A stretch of 57,234 nucleotides of DNA, taken from the NCBI GenBank assembly GCA_004557735.1, contig SFFV01000011.1, positions 1 through 57,234 of the forward strand, in the 5' to 3' direction. The notes under the pieces were generated by a model. The model was given only the letters and a program-made list of their open reading frames with translations, had not been told where the DNA came from and made no database searches. The stretch's first letter is position 1. Each line of letters starts with the position of its first letter. Source of the DNA: Clostridiales bacterium. Lineage in GTDB: Bacteria > Bacillota > Clostridia > Oscillospirales > Oscillospiraceae. Both the position numbers and the translations under genes were made by a program. Below, piece after piece: positions 25,275-34,488 of the stretch.

Positions 25275-27104
25275 TCAGCACGTGATACCGTAAATGTGCG
25301 GGTGCATGTGAGCGTACTGCGGCTCTTCCCACCAGCGCGGGCCGCCGTCCCAGTCTTCCAGAATGAACTCCTCGCCCCAGTCGTCGATGATGATCTGGTT
25401 GCCGTTTTCATCCACGCCGTTCGTGCCGCCGGGCATATAGTACATGTGGAAAAAGTCGCGCATTTCGTAATAGTACGGGTTGTAGCGCCAGATGCCGCCG
25501 GACGGCTCGCAGCCGTCGTAGAGGAAGAGCGTCGTGTTCGGCAGCGCGTCGGCAAGCTGCCGCCGCTGCGCCGAGGAGAGCGGCACGCTCGGATACCAGA
25601 GAAGATCGAGATTTGTGAGCTTGGGCAGAACGCTCCAGGCGTTGTCCTGCTTCACATTCATATACGCAAGATTGAGCGCCTTGAGCGCGGTGCATTCGAG
25701 CAGCGGTGAAATATCGCTGACGTTCGTCTGGAACATTTCGAGATACCGCAGCTCCTTGAGCTGCGCGAGCGGGGAGATGTCGGTGATCGGACACTCGGCG
25801 ATAATGAGATACGTCATGCGCGGCATGTACTGCAAAAAGCTCAGGTCGGTGATGTTCATGTGGCCGATGTCCAGACCCCGGAGATCGGTGCAGTATTTCC
25901 AGCAGTCGATATCGTCATCGGTGAGATAGACCTTGTTTTCGCCCCACGCCGCGGCGATGAAATATTCGGCGTCGGTGCGCAGATAATAGTTGCCGAAGTA
26001 GACCTTCCAGACGACGCGGATGTTCTCGTATTTCCGGTTGAGCGCATCGAGCTGCTCGTAGGAGAGGTTCGTGTCGCACATATCGACCTGCGTAAGCTTC
26101 GGAAGCTCCGCAAACGCGGCTTCGAGCGCGGCGACGTCAGCGATCGAATAGTTGTTCAGATCGATGAACTCGGTGTTCCACGCAAACTCCTGCCCCTCGA
26201 CCGAGACGGTCCACCCGGCGGAAACGTCCGGGTGCTGCTCAATGAACGCGAGCCGGTCGGCGACGGGCGCGGTGCAGCCGGTCAGCTCGACCGTGCGCAG
26301 CCGCGGCAGAAGATCGAGCGCGGCGGCGAGCTGCGCGAGCGCGGCGGCGTCCTCGCCGGCGAGGGAAAGCTCCGCCGTGAGATTCGATACGCTCTGCGAG
26401 CCGATCTGCACGTTCCAGAAGAAGCTGACGCCGGGGTAGGCCGCAGCGAGCGAACGCTGCTCATCGGCCGTGAGCGAGGCGTCCGGCAGGTTGACGGTGC
26501 GCACGGAGGGGAAATGCGAAAGCTGCGTGAGCAGCTCCGCGGCGGTCGGAGCGGTGCCGGAAACGGTGAGCTCGGCGGCCGCGGAATCAAACCACTGTGA
26601 GCCGATGCAGAGACTGTAACGCATTTCGCAGTTCGGAAGCTCCGCGCGGAGCGTTTCCATCGCGCCGGGCGCGGTGCAGTGGTTCACGGTGAGGGAGCGG
26701 AGATTTTCAAAAAGGCGGATGTTGACCCAGTCGTTCGGAAGGTCCTCGAGCGTGACCGATTCCTCGGCGCTGTCGTAAGGCTCGCCGTTGAGATATACGG
26801 AATACAGCACGCGGCAGCCGGGGTGCGCGGCGCGGAACGCGTCAAGCGCGTCGGCGGAGAGATCGTTTTCGCGCACATCAAGCTCCGTAAGCTCCGTGCA
26901 GCGATCGAGCGCGGACAGATCGGAGATACCGGCGCCGCGCAGATCGAGCGTCGCCGCGCTCACCGGGATGAACTGCTGCCCGAGCCGGACATACCGGCGC
27001 GAGAAAATGAATCCCGCCGCCGCGGCGAGCACGATGAGCGCCGCGGCGCAGATGACCAGCACGCGTGCGGCGGTTTTCGCTTTGTTTTTTTCCTTTTCCT
27101 GCAT
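25275..27104 (-). CDS. Membrane-anchored leucine-rich-repeat protein (paralogue A)
   Basis: 609 residues. A basic N-terminus and one transmembrane helix (about 12-35) anchor it with the bulk outside. The rest is a series of degenerate LRR units (for example LTELDVRENDLS and LKELRYLEMFQTNVSDISPL). The C-terminus carries the signature GGIWRYNPYYYEMRD, MYYM, then PGGTNGVDENGNQ, shared with the two upstream paralogues, plus an extra Trp/His-rich tail. The start at 27104 is chosen for GGAGGG upstream. It is the last gene of the operon. Role unknown; LRR surface proteins usually bind proteins or glycans. Confidence 0.75.
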   Translation of the reverse strand: MQEKEKNKAKTAARVLVICAAALIVLAAAAGFIFSRRYVRLGQQFIPVSAATLDLRGAGISDLSALDRCTELTELDVRENDLSADALDAFRAAHPGCRVLYSVYLNGEPYDSAEESVTLEDLPNDWVNIRLFENLRSLTVNHCTAPGAMETLRAELPNCEMRYSLCIGSQWFDSAAAELTVSGTAPTAAELLTQLSHFPSVRTVNLPDASLTADEQRSLAAAYPGVSFFWNVQIGSQSVSNLTAELSLAGEDAAALAQLAAALDLLPRLRTVELTGCTAPVADRLAFIEQHPDVSAGWTVSVEGQEFAWNTEFIDLNNYSIADVAALEAAFAELPKLTQVDMCDTNLSYEQLDALNRKYENIRVVWKVYFGNYYLRTDAEYFIAAAWGENKVYLTDDDIDCWKYCTDLRGLDIGHMNITDLSFLQYMPRMTYLIIAECPITDISPLAQLKELRYLEMFQTNVSDISPLLECTALKALNLAYMNVKQDNAWSVLPKLTNLDLLWYPSVPLSSAQRRQLADALPNTTLFLYDGCEPSGGIWRYNPYYYEMRDFFHMYYMPGGTNGVDENGNQIIIDDWGEEFILEDWDGGPRWWEEPQYAHMHPHIYGITC

Positions 27105-27121
27105 CGGGAGCCCTCCGGAAA

Positions 27122-28126
27122 TCAATAACCCCAGTATTTTTTGTGGACGGCGGCAAGCTCGTCCTCGGTCATACGCTCCACGGTGTTGCCCTTGATGTCC
27201 ATGTAGTACATGTGGAACGCGTCGCGCATGTCGTAATAATCCTCGTCGTAGCGCCAGGTGCCGCCGGTGGATTCGTCGCCGGGCGAGCACCAGACCTCGG
27301 TGTCCGGCAGCGCCTCCCGGAGAGATTCGATCTGCGCGTCGCTCATGTACGTTCCGGTGCACCAGAGCCGCCGCAGCCACGTCATCTGCGAGAGCGTTTC
27401 AAAAAGCGCGTCCGGCGGCGTGCCGATGTAGCATACGTTCAGATCGCGCAGCGCCGTGCAGCCGAGCAGCGGCGTCGGATCCTGTACGGCGGTGTTGAAC
27501 AGCTCGAGCCACTCAAGCTCCTTGAGATTTTCGACCGGCGAGATGTCGTAAACAAGATTGTCGGCCAGAATGAGATGCCGCAGGCGGGGCATGTTCGCCA
27601 CGAACGGCACCTCGCTCAAATGACAGTGGCCGAGATCGAGCGAGCGGATATCGCGGAGATAGTACAGCCCGCGCGGTCCCTGCTGATGGACGCCCGTCTT
27701 GAAGCCCGCGTCGGGATTCGTGATGAAATAGTCCGTGTCGGAGGGGACGAAGAACACATAGATGCAAAGCGTCCACACGAACGTTACATCCGGAAACGCC
27801 TCCTGCAGCGCGCCCATTTCCTCGTCGGTGAGACCGCAGCCGGTCATATCGACGCGGCGCACGCGCGGCAGAGCGGGGAGCGCTTCGGATAGCTCCGCGC
27901 CGGCGTCCTCGATCTTTATGCCGCGCAGGTCGATCTCCTCGTCGTCCCAGCGGACGGCGACGCCGTAAAGCTCGACCGGCGCGGGCGTCGCGGTCGGGCG
28001 CGGCGTCGGCGCGGGGGTCGCCGTCTCATTTACTATGACGGCGGCGGGGGCCGCTTCGTTCGCGCCGCACGCGCAAAGAATACAAAGCGAGGCGGCGGTA
28101 AAAAACAGTACAAGGCTTCGTTTCAT
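27122..28126 (-). CDS. Leucine-rich-repeat lipoprotein (paralogue B)
   Basis: 334 residues with a lipobox LCAC (C20), a short Thr/Pro spacer (about 33-50) and degenerate LRRs (LRHLILADNLVYDISPV, LEWLELFNTAVQDPTPLL). The C-terminus GGTWRYDEDYYDMRDAFHMYY matches the paralogues, but the PGGTNGVDENG end is replaced by DIKGNTVERMTEDEL. It is anchored by lipid where its neighbours use a transmembrane helix. It starts five bases after paralogue C. Role unknown. Confidence 0.75.
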   Translation of the reverse strand: MKRSLVLFFTAASLCILCACGANEAAPAAVIVNETATPAPTPRPTATPAPVELYGVAVRWDDEEIDLRGIKIEDAGAELSEALPALPRVRRVDMTGCGLTDEEMGALQEAFPDVTFVWTLCIYVFFVPSDTDYFITNPDAGFKTGVHQQGPRGLYYLRDIRSLDLGHCHLSEVPFVANMPRLRHLILADNLVYDISPVENLKELEWLELFNTAVQDPTPLLGCTALRDLNVCYIGTPPDALFETLSQMTWLRRLWCTGTYMSDAQIESLREALPDTEVWCSPGDESTGGTWRYDEDYYDMRDAFHMYYMDIKGNTVERMTEDELAAVHKKYWGY

Positions 28127-28130
28127 TCTC

Positions 28131-29771
28131 TCACCCGGTGACAATGATCTGGTTGCCGTTTTCGTCCACGCCGTTCGTGCCGCCCGGCATGTAGTACATG
28201 CCGAAAAAGTCGCGCATTTCAAAGTAATGCGGATGCTCGCGCCAGGTGCTGCCGGTCGGCTCGCCGTGCGCGGCGAGATACATTTCGGTGTCCGGCAGCG
28301 CCGTTTGCAGCTCTTCGAGCTGTTCGGCATTGAGATTGTTGCCGCAGTACCACAGCCGTTCGAGCTGCGGCATGTTGACAAGCGTTTCAAGGCATTTGGC
28401 GGGGCGGCAGTAGATATAGGAAATGTTCAGGTCGGTGAGCGCCTTGCAGTTTTGCAGCGGGGAGATATCCTCGCACTTCGTCCAGAACATTTCAAGGTAG
28501 GTGAGCTCCTGCAGCTCGCCGATGGGCGTGATGTCGTTCACGTCATTTTCGACGATGATGAGATACTTGAGATGGGGGACGTAGCGGAGAAAGTTGAGAT
28601 GCGTAATGTTCTTGTGGCCGAGATCGAGCGCCTGCAGGTCGGGGCAGTATTTGAGAACCTCGAGATCGTTGCTGTAGATCGGGAAATCGTTGCGCACGCG
28701 GGCGGCGATGAAGTTCGTGTCGTCCGTGCGCAGGGAGAATTCGGAAAAGTATACGCGCCAGACGAACCGGACATTCTCATGCCGGTCGTTGAGCGCGGCC
28801 ATATCCTCGTTGGATATGCCGCAGTCGCACAGCACGACCTTTTCCAGCAGCGGAAACTCGCCGAGCGCTTCCTCAATGACGGCTGCGCCGGAAAGTCCCA
28901 TGCGTATGCCGCTGAAGTCCAGCTCGAGAGCGTCCGTCGAAACGGTCTTGCCGAAAAGCTCCAGCTCGTATACGGTAACGGCGCCGCTCGCGGAGCGGAC
29001 GGCTTTGATCTGCTCCGGCGTCAGGCCGCAGCCGGTGAGGTCGATGCGCTCGAGAGCCGGGAAACGGAAAAGGTTATCGCAGAGCGTATGCACGTCCCGC
29101 TCGCTGAGCGAAGAACCGGCAAAGGAGAGCTCCTTCGCCGCGGAGGAAGCGGTTCGGCCGAGAAGCTCCACGTCCCAGCGGAAGAAGATACCCGGGAACG
29201 CCGCGGCGAGCGCGTCCTGCGTTTCATAGGATACCGCGCCGCCCGCAAAGGATACCCTGTAAAGCTCGGGAAGAAAGGGCAGTTTATCCAGAAGCTCTTC
29301 CAGCGAGGTGTCGGCGCGCAGCACGGCGCGCTGCGCATCCATCGGCACGGCCTTGCCGCCGACGGACACAAAGGCGGTCAGCTCAAGCGTCGGACAGGCG
29401 GCGCGCAGCGCGAGCAGGGCTTCGTAGTTCGCGCAGCCGGACGCGTCGACGCTTTTCAGATCGGGAAAACAGGAAAAAAGCGGAATGTCCGAGAGCGAAA
29501 GCGCGGTGATCTCCAGATCTTCGGCGTCGCTGGGGCGGCTCCCGCCGGAGAGCGGCACGTCCCAGAGAACGGTTTGCCCGGGATGCGCTGCGGCGAGCGC
29601 CTCCGCCTTCTGCACGGAGACAGCGCTGCCGCGAAGATCGATCACATCCGCCCGGCGGGGGATCACCCGGCCGGAAAAAATGCTGTACGAGGAGAAAAAC
29701 CATGCTGCGGCGGCGATCGCCGGCACGAGCACCGCAATGACCCGCCATACGCGGGTTTTGGAATGCTTCAT
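28131..29771 (-). CDS. Membrane-anchored leucine-rich-repeat protein (paralogue C)
   Basis: 546 residues with one N-terminal transmembrane helix (about 8-30) and degenerate LRRs over the rest (LKYLIIVENDVNDITPI, LTYLEMFWTKCEDISPL). It ends with GSTWREHPHYFEMRD, MYYM and PGGTNGVDENGNQ, the same signature as paralogue A. The ATG at 29771, two bases after the MBL stop, is used; a GTG 15 bases upstream is possible. Together with A and B it forms a tandem family. Role unknown. Confidence 0.75.
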   Translation of the reverse strand: MKHSKTRVWRVIAVLVPAIAAAAWFFSSYSIFSGRVIPRRADVIDLRGSAVSVQKAEALAAAHPGQTVLWDVPLSGGSRPSDAEDLEITALSLSDIPLFSCFPDLKSVDASGCANYEALLALRAACPTLELTAFVSVGGKAVPMDAQRAVLRADTSLEELLDKLPFLPELYRVSFAGGAVSYETQDALAAAFPGIFFRWDVELLGRTASSAAKELSFAGSSLSERDVHTLCDNLFRFPALERIDLTGCGLTPEQIKAVRSASGAVTVYELELFGKTVSTDALELDFSGIRMGLSGAAVIEEALGEFPLLEKVVLCDCGISNEDMAALNDRHENVRFVWRVYFSEFSLRTDDTNFIAARVRNDFPIYSNDLEVLKYCPDLQALDLGHKNITHLNFLRYVPHLKYLIIVENDVNDITPIGELQELTYLEMFWTKCEDISPLQNCKALTDLNISYIYCRPAKCLETLVNMPQLERLWYCGNNLNAEQLEELQTALPDTEMYLAAHGEPTGSTWREHPHYFEMRDFFGMYYMPGGTNGVDENGNQIIVTG

Positions 29772-29773
29772 CT

Positions 29774-30400
29774 TTACAAATTCCACGGAGCGAGCATATA
29801 GGGGTTGAACCGCCGCTCGTATTCGAGCGTGGTGCTGCCCTCATGGCCGGGATAGACCTCGTAATCGCCGGGCAGATCGCGCAGCTTTTCGAGCGAGTGG
29901 CCGAGATCGAGCGAGCTGCTGCCGGGGAAGTCGTACCGGCCGCAGGACATGCGGAAGAGCGTATCGCCGGTGAAGAGGCAGTCCTCGCAGCGATAGGTGA
30001 CGCCGCCGGGGGTGTGGCCGGGCGTTTCCAGCACGTCGAACGTGAGCGAGCCTGCCTCGATCACGTCGCCCTCGCGGACGAACACGGTGCCGTCCGGCGG
30101 GTCAAGCGCAAAATCCCCGTTGCCGAACATCCCGTTGCCGATGTCGGTCGTGAGATCGGCGTGGGACATATACACCGTCGCGCCGGTCGCGTCATAGACC
30201 TCCTCCAGCCCCATGCAGTGATCGAAATGGCCGTGCGTGAGCAGAATGGCGCGCACATGGAAATGGCAGCGCTCGACATAATCGAGAATGAGATTGGAAT
30301 CCGCGCCGGGGTCGATGACGGCGGCGTCGAGCGTCGCCTCGTCTGCGACGACATAGCAGTTGGTTTGCAGGTATCCGACTTCGATGGCTTTGATGAGCAT
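29774..30400 (-). CDS. MBL-fold metallohydrolase (glyoxalase II-like)
   Basis: 208-residue metallo-beta-lactamase-fold hydrolase with the metal motif THGHFDH (about 55-61), further ligands in ETPGHTPGG and FTGDTLF, and YPGHEG near the end. This is the short glyoxalase II-like group that in anaerobes hydrolyses thioesters; the exact substrate is unknown. It follows the metallophosphoesterase by three bases and precedes LRR paralogue C by two. Confidence 0.88.
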   Translation of the reverse strand: MLIKAIEVGYLQTNCYVVADEATLDAAVIDPGADSNLILDYVERCHFHVRAILLTHGHFDHCMGLEEVYDATGATVYMSHADLTTDIGNGMFGNGDFALDPPDGTVFVREGDVIEAGSLTFDVLETPGHTPGGVTYRCEDCLFTGDTLFRMSCGRYDFPGSSSLDLGHSLEKLRDLPGDYEVYPGHEGSTTLEYERRFNPYMLAPWNL

Positions 30401-30403
30401 GGT

Positions 30404-31798
30404 TCATTCCTCCTCGGTAATGGGTGCGCCGCGGCGCAGCGTCACGGCGTCGATCTCCTCACCGGTGGCGGCGCTGTACGCGCTCAGAGAGATCTCCTCC
30501 GGTGAAAAGTCAAAAAATACATAGCCCGGCTCGTGCTCGAGCCCCTCGGCGGCAAAAGCAAAATCGACGTCGTGGATGCTGCTGTCGTAGTATTTTAGCC
30601 CCGTTCCCGAGGGGAGCGTGATGTAGATCCGCTCGCCCGGCTTTTTGTAAAGAACGGCGGCGCCGGTGTCTCCGTCCGGCTGCTCCGGCGCGCCGCTGCC
30701 GAGCAGCACGGTACGGTTATATTCGTGGTCGTGACCGGCTATGACGAGATCCACATCGAATTCGTCCATCACCGGTTCAAGGAAATAGCGGAAGTTCATT
30801 ACCGGCCCGTCGATCGCATGCGAGCCGTTGCTGCGCATGGCATTGTGGATCAGCACTACGGTCCAATTGTGTTCCGGCGCGTTTTCCAGCACTTCGCGGA
30901 GATAGTCCGCGTGATATGTGTAGTATCGGAGACCAATCTCGATGCCGACGAACATCACGCCGCCGCGCACGAACCAATAATCGCCGGTCTGCCTGTCTGC
31001 ATCTTCCATCGGGAAGCGTGCCCGAACAGCGTCGAGAGAATCGTGGTTTCCTGCGACAGGTGTAAAGACGAAGCTGTGAAGCATCGGCACATGGTCGAGA
31101 AGCGCGTCGAGCGAATAGCGCGGCTGCTCCATGATATCGCCGGTATGGATCACCATGTCGAGCGCTCCGCCGCTTCCGGTCACGGAACCGAGCGCCGCTT
31201 CAAGCGTGTCCTCGAGCAGCGCGGGATGCCATTCGTTGCAGTACAGATGCGTATCCGAAACGGCGACCGCGGAGAGATGGTCGGCTTCATTCGTGCGGAA
31301 GTGATAGACCGTATCCGGCGCGGCACCGTCCTCGGAAATGCCGTAGACATACCGCGTCCCCGGCTCAACGGAGAGCGTCGCCGTATACAGCATGGGCTGG
31401 CCGGAAAAAGCCCCTTCCGGCAGGAACACCCCCGAAGCTCCGGCAGTGCCGGGATCATTCGGGAGCGCGTCATCCTCTCCGGCGGCGGCGTAGAATACGC
31501 GCACGTCGCCGCTGCGGCTGTATCTTCCCGTCCAGCACACGCGCACCGTGGTATCGTCGCTGCCGGAAAGAATGTAGGGCGACGCGCCGCCGGTCGCACC
31601 GCTCAGCACCGTTTCCGGCTGCAGCACCGGCACGGCGGTCGGCTCGGGCGTTGGCTCCGGTGTGGGAGAGAGCGTGGGGGAGGTCGTCGGTTCTATCGCC
31701 GCCGGTTCGGATGCGGCAGGCTCCGGCACGGAGGAGGAACAGCCCGAAAGAAGCAGCACAGCGAGGAGAAGAGCGAGAAGACAGCGTTTCATTTTCAC
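30404..31798 (-). CDS. Secreted metallophosphoesterase lipoprotein (purple acid phosphatase-like)
   Basis: 464 residues. Lipobox LSGC (C20), then a Ser/Thr/Pro/Glu spacer (about 22-60), a fibronectin-like N-terminal domain (about 60-170) and a calcineurin-type phosphoesterase domain. The metal motifs are VSDTHL, HTGDI, AGNHDS, LIHNAM and AGHDHEYNR. The layout matches extracellular purple-acid-phosphatase-like enzymes that release phosphate. The start overlaps the dtd stop by four bases. Confidence 0.87.
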   Translation of the reverse strand: MKMKRCLLALLLAVLLLSGCSSSVPEPAASEPAAIEPTTSPTLSPTPEPTPEPTAVPVLQPETVLSGATGGASPYILSGSDDTTVRVCWTGRYSRSGDVRVFYAAAGEDDALPNDPGTAGASGVFLPEGAFSGQPMLYTATLSVEPGTRYVYGISEDGAAPDTVYHFRTNEADHLSAVAVSDTHLYCNEWHPALLEDTLEAALGSVTGSGGALDMVIHTGDIMEQPRYSLDALLDHVPMLHSFVFTPVAGNHDSLDAVRARFPMEDADRQTGDYWFVRGGVMFVGIEIGLRYYTYHADYLREVLENAPEHNWTVVLIHNAMRSNGSHAIDGPVMNFRYFLEPVMDEFDVDLVIAGHDHEYNRTVLLGSGAPEQPDGDTGAAVLYKKPGERIYITLPSGTGLKYYDSSIHDVDFAFAAEGLEHEPGYVFFDFSPEEISLSAYSAATGEEIDAVTLRRGAPITEEE

Positions 31799-32244
31799 AG
31801 CTCCCTTGTGTCGAGCAGAATGGTGACGGGTCCGTTGTTGACGGATTCGACGAGCATATCCGCGCCAAACTCGCCGGTCTCCACATGGAATCCGGCGCCG
31901 CGGCAGAGCGCGATCACGCGCTCGTAGAGCGGGATGGCTGTCTCCGGCCGCGCCGCGGCGGTGAAGCCGGGACGGCGCGAGCGGCAGTCCGCCCAGAGCG
32001 TGAACTGGCTCACGATCAGAATGTCTGCGCCCGCGTCGGCGGGGCGGATGTTCATCTTTCCGTTTTCATCGTCAAAAACCCGCAGCCCGCAGATGCGGTC
32101 GGCGATCTTCGCGGCTTCCCTTTCGGTGTCGTCGGCATGGACGCCGAGCAGCACGAGAAACCCCCTGCCGATCCCGCCGAGCACTTCGCCGGTCCCGGCG
32201 CGCGTCACGCGGGCGCTGTCGACTCTCGTTACGACGGCTTTCAT
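31795..32244 (-). CDS. dtd: D-aminoacyl-tRNA deacylase
   Basis: 149 residues. Removes D-amino acids wrongly loaded on tRNA, and glycine from tRNA-Ala. The family signatures are intact: VSQFTLWADCRSRRPGF around residues 78-94 and NNGPVTILLDT near the C-terminus (the Gly-Pro cross-subunit motif). It lies 15 bp after relA, with GGAAGGATC upstream, a common Firmicute gene order. Confidence 0.95.
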   Translation of the reverse strand: MKAVVTRVDSARVTRAGTGEVLGGIGRGFLVLLGVHADDTEREAAKIADRICGLRVFDDENGKMNIRPADAGADILIVSQFTLWADCRSRRPGFTAAARPETAIPLYERVIALCRGAGFHVETGEFGADMLVESVNNGPVTILLDTREL

Positions 32245-32259
32245 AGATCCTTCCTCCGT

Positions 32260-34470
32260 TTATCCGTTGCCGCGGTCGATCTCGCGCACGCCGCCGAGCG
32301 TGCGGATCCTCGCTATGATGAGCCGCAGCGAGGCGAGATCGGGGACTTCGGTGGTGACATAGACAAGCGCATTTCCTTCGGGGAGAGAGCGGGCGTTGAG
32401 CGAGCGCACCTTGGCGTTGAGCGCGTTGAGCACGGCGGCAATGTCCAGAATAAGACCGTTGCGGTCGCGCGCGAGAATGCGGAGCGTGGTGGAGTAAAGC
32501 CCCAGCGTCTTATCCGCCCACGAAACATTCAGCCAGCGGCCTTCCTGCTCGCGCTTGCACAGGCTGTTCAGATAGTTCGGGCAGTCGGCGCGGTGGATGG
32601 AAACGCCCTGCCCGCGCGTGATGAATCCGATGATCGGATCGCCCGGCACCGGCGTGCAGCAGCGGGAAAACTTGATGAGGCAGTTGTCCATGCCCTCGAC
32701 AAGAACGCCCTGCACCGATTTGGCCGGCTGGGCACTGCGGCGCTCGACGGCCTCGTTGATCCGGTCAAGCTCGCTTTTTTGGTTTTGCGCCTGCGCGCGG
32801 GCGGCGCGGGCGATTTCGTCCTTGAAGCGGTTGACCGCGCGCGTGCAGGTGATGCCGCCGTAGCCGATGGCGGCATACATATCGTCGAGGCTTGTGACGG
32901 AGAGCTTTCGGATGCACGTCTGCAACAGCTCATCGTCCTCAAGATACGCCGTCGTGAGTCCCGCGCGGCGCAGCTCGCTTTCAAACATTTCCTTGCCGCG
33001 GACGATATTCTCCTCGCGGCGCTCCTTTTTGAGCCACTGGCGGATCTTGGAGCGGGCGGCGTTGGACTTGCAGAGCGTCATCCAGTCGCGGCTCGGCCCC
33101 GGCGCGGATTTGGACGTGATGATATCGACGATGTCGCCGTTTTGCAGCGTATAGTCAAACGGCACGATGCGCCCGTTGACCTTTGCGCCGATCATCCGGT
33201 TGCCGACGGCGGAATGGATGCCGTAGGCAAAGTCGATCGGGCACGCGCCGGCGGGGAGGTTCACCACGTCGCCCTGCGGCGTGAATACGAACACCTCGTC
33301 GTTGAACATATCCATTTTAAGATCATGGACAAAGTCCTGCGCGTCGGTGTCCTGCTGCGCTTCGAGCAGGCGGCGGATCCAGGCAAACTTCTCCTCGTCC
33401 CCGGCGCGGACGCCCGCGCCGCCGGACTTGTATTTCCAGTGTGCGGCGATGCCGTATTCGCTGATGCGGTGCATCTCCCAGGTGCGGATCTGCACCTCGA
33501 ACATGATGCCCTCCTCGCCGAGGACGGTCGTATGCACGCTCTGGTAGCCGTTGGGCTTGGGCGTGGCGATGTAGTCCTTGAACCGGCCCGGCACGGGACG
33601 GAACATGTCGTGAATGTGGCCGAGGACGTTGTAGCAGTCGGGGATATCATCCACGATGACCCGGAACGCGCAGAGATCGAAGATCTCGTCCAGACCGCGC
33701 TTTTGCGTGTACATCTTGCGGTAAATGCTGTAGGTGTGTTTGATGCGGCTTTGTACGGTCGCGTGGATGCTGTATTCCGTGAGCCGGCCGGTGATCTTCT
33801 TTTCCACATCGGACATGAACTTGTTGAGCACGTCCGCCTTGCTGTCGAGATAGGTGATGATCTCGCGGTAACCGTCCGGGTCGAGGTATTTGAGCGAGAG
33901 GTCCTCAAGCTCCCACTTCACCTTCTGCAATCCCAGGCGGTGGGCGATGGGCGCATAGATCTCCATCGTTTCGAGCGACTTTTCCAGCTGCTTCTGCGTG
34001 ACCATGTATTCCATCGTGCGCATGTTGTGCAGCCGGTCGGCGATCTTGATGAGGATGACGCGGATGTCCTTCGCCATGGCCATGAGCATTTTGCGGAGGT
34101 TTTCCATCTGCTCGTCCTCGCGGCTCGTGAACTGCACGCGGGTGAGCTTTGTGACGCCCTCGACGATATCGGCGACCTCGGCGCCGAACTGCCGGGCGAT
34201 GTCCTCGTGGGTGATGGCGGTATCCTCAATGCAGTCGTGCAGCAGCGCCGCCACGATGCTGTCCTCGTCAAGCCCCATTTCCGCGCAGATCTGCGCGGCG
34301 GCGACGCAGTGGGTCACATACGGCGTGCCGGCCTTGCGCTTCTGTCCGCTGTGGGCGCGATCGGCCAGCTCAAACGCCGCCCGCACCCGGCCGAGATCGA
34401 CGCCGGGGTTGTGATTAAGAATCGTATCGGCAAGCTCCCGATACCCCTGTTCAATGATTTCTTCTGCCAT
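32260..34470 (-). CDS. relA: Bifunctional (p)ppGpp synthetase/hydrolase
   Basis: 736-residue RelA/SpoT homologue that makes and degrades the alarmone (p)ppGpp. The hydrolase HD domain is intact (H54, HDCIED at 78-83), so it is likely bifunctional (Rel). The synthetase domain contains CAFRVIVDD and KPNGYQSVHT. A TGS domain (about 390-450, VFVFTPQGDVVNLPAG), a linker zinc-finger-like region and a C-terminal ACT domain follow. It lies 18 bp after recJ and before dtd. Confidence 0.95.
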   Translation of the reverse strand: MAEEIIEQGYRELADTILNHNPGVDLGRVRAAFELADRAHSGQKRKAGTPYVTHCVAAAQICAEMGLDEDSIVAALLHDCIEDTAITHEDIARQFGAEVADIVEGVTKLTRVQFTSREDEQMENLRKMLMAMAKDIRVILIKIADRLHNMRTMEYMVTQKQLEKSLETMEIYAPIAHRLGLQKVKWELEDLSLKYLDPDGYREIITYLDSKADVLNKFMSDVEKKITGRLTEYSIHATVQSRIKHTYSIYRKMYTQKRGLDEIFDLCAFRVIVDDIPDCYNVLGHIHDMFRPVPGRFKDYIATPKPNGYQSVHTTVLGEEGIMFEVQIRTWEMHRISEYGIAAHWKYKSGGAGVRAGDEEKFAWIRRLLEAQQDTDAQDFVHDLKMDMFNDEVFVFTPQGDVVNLPAGACPIDFAYGIHSAVGNRMIGAKVNGRIVPFDYTLQNGDIVDIITSKSAPGPSRDWMTLCKSNAARSKIRQWLKKERREENIVRGKEMFESELRRAGLTTAYLEDDELLQTCIRKLSVTSLDDMYAAIGYGGITCTRAVNRFKDEIARAARAQAQNQKSELDRINEAVERRSAQPAKSVQGVLVEGMDNCLIKFSRCCTPVPGDPIIGFITRGQGVSIHRADCPNYLNSLCKREQEGRWLNVSWADKTLGLYSTTLRILARDRNGLILDIAAVLNALNAKVRSLNARSLPEGNALVYVTTEVPDLASLRLIIARIRTLGGVREIDRGNG

Positions 34471-34488
34471 GATAGAGATCGATCCTTT

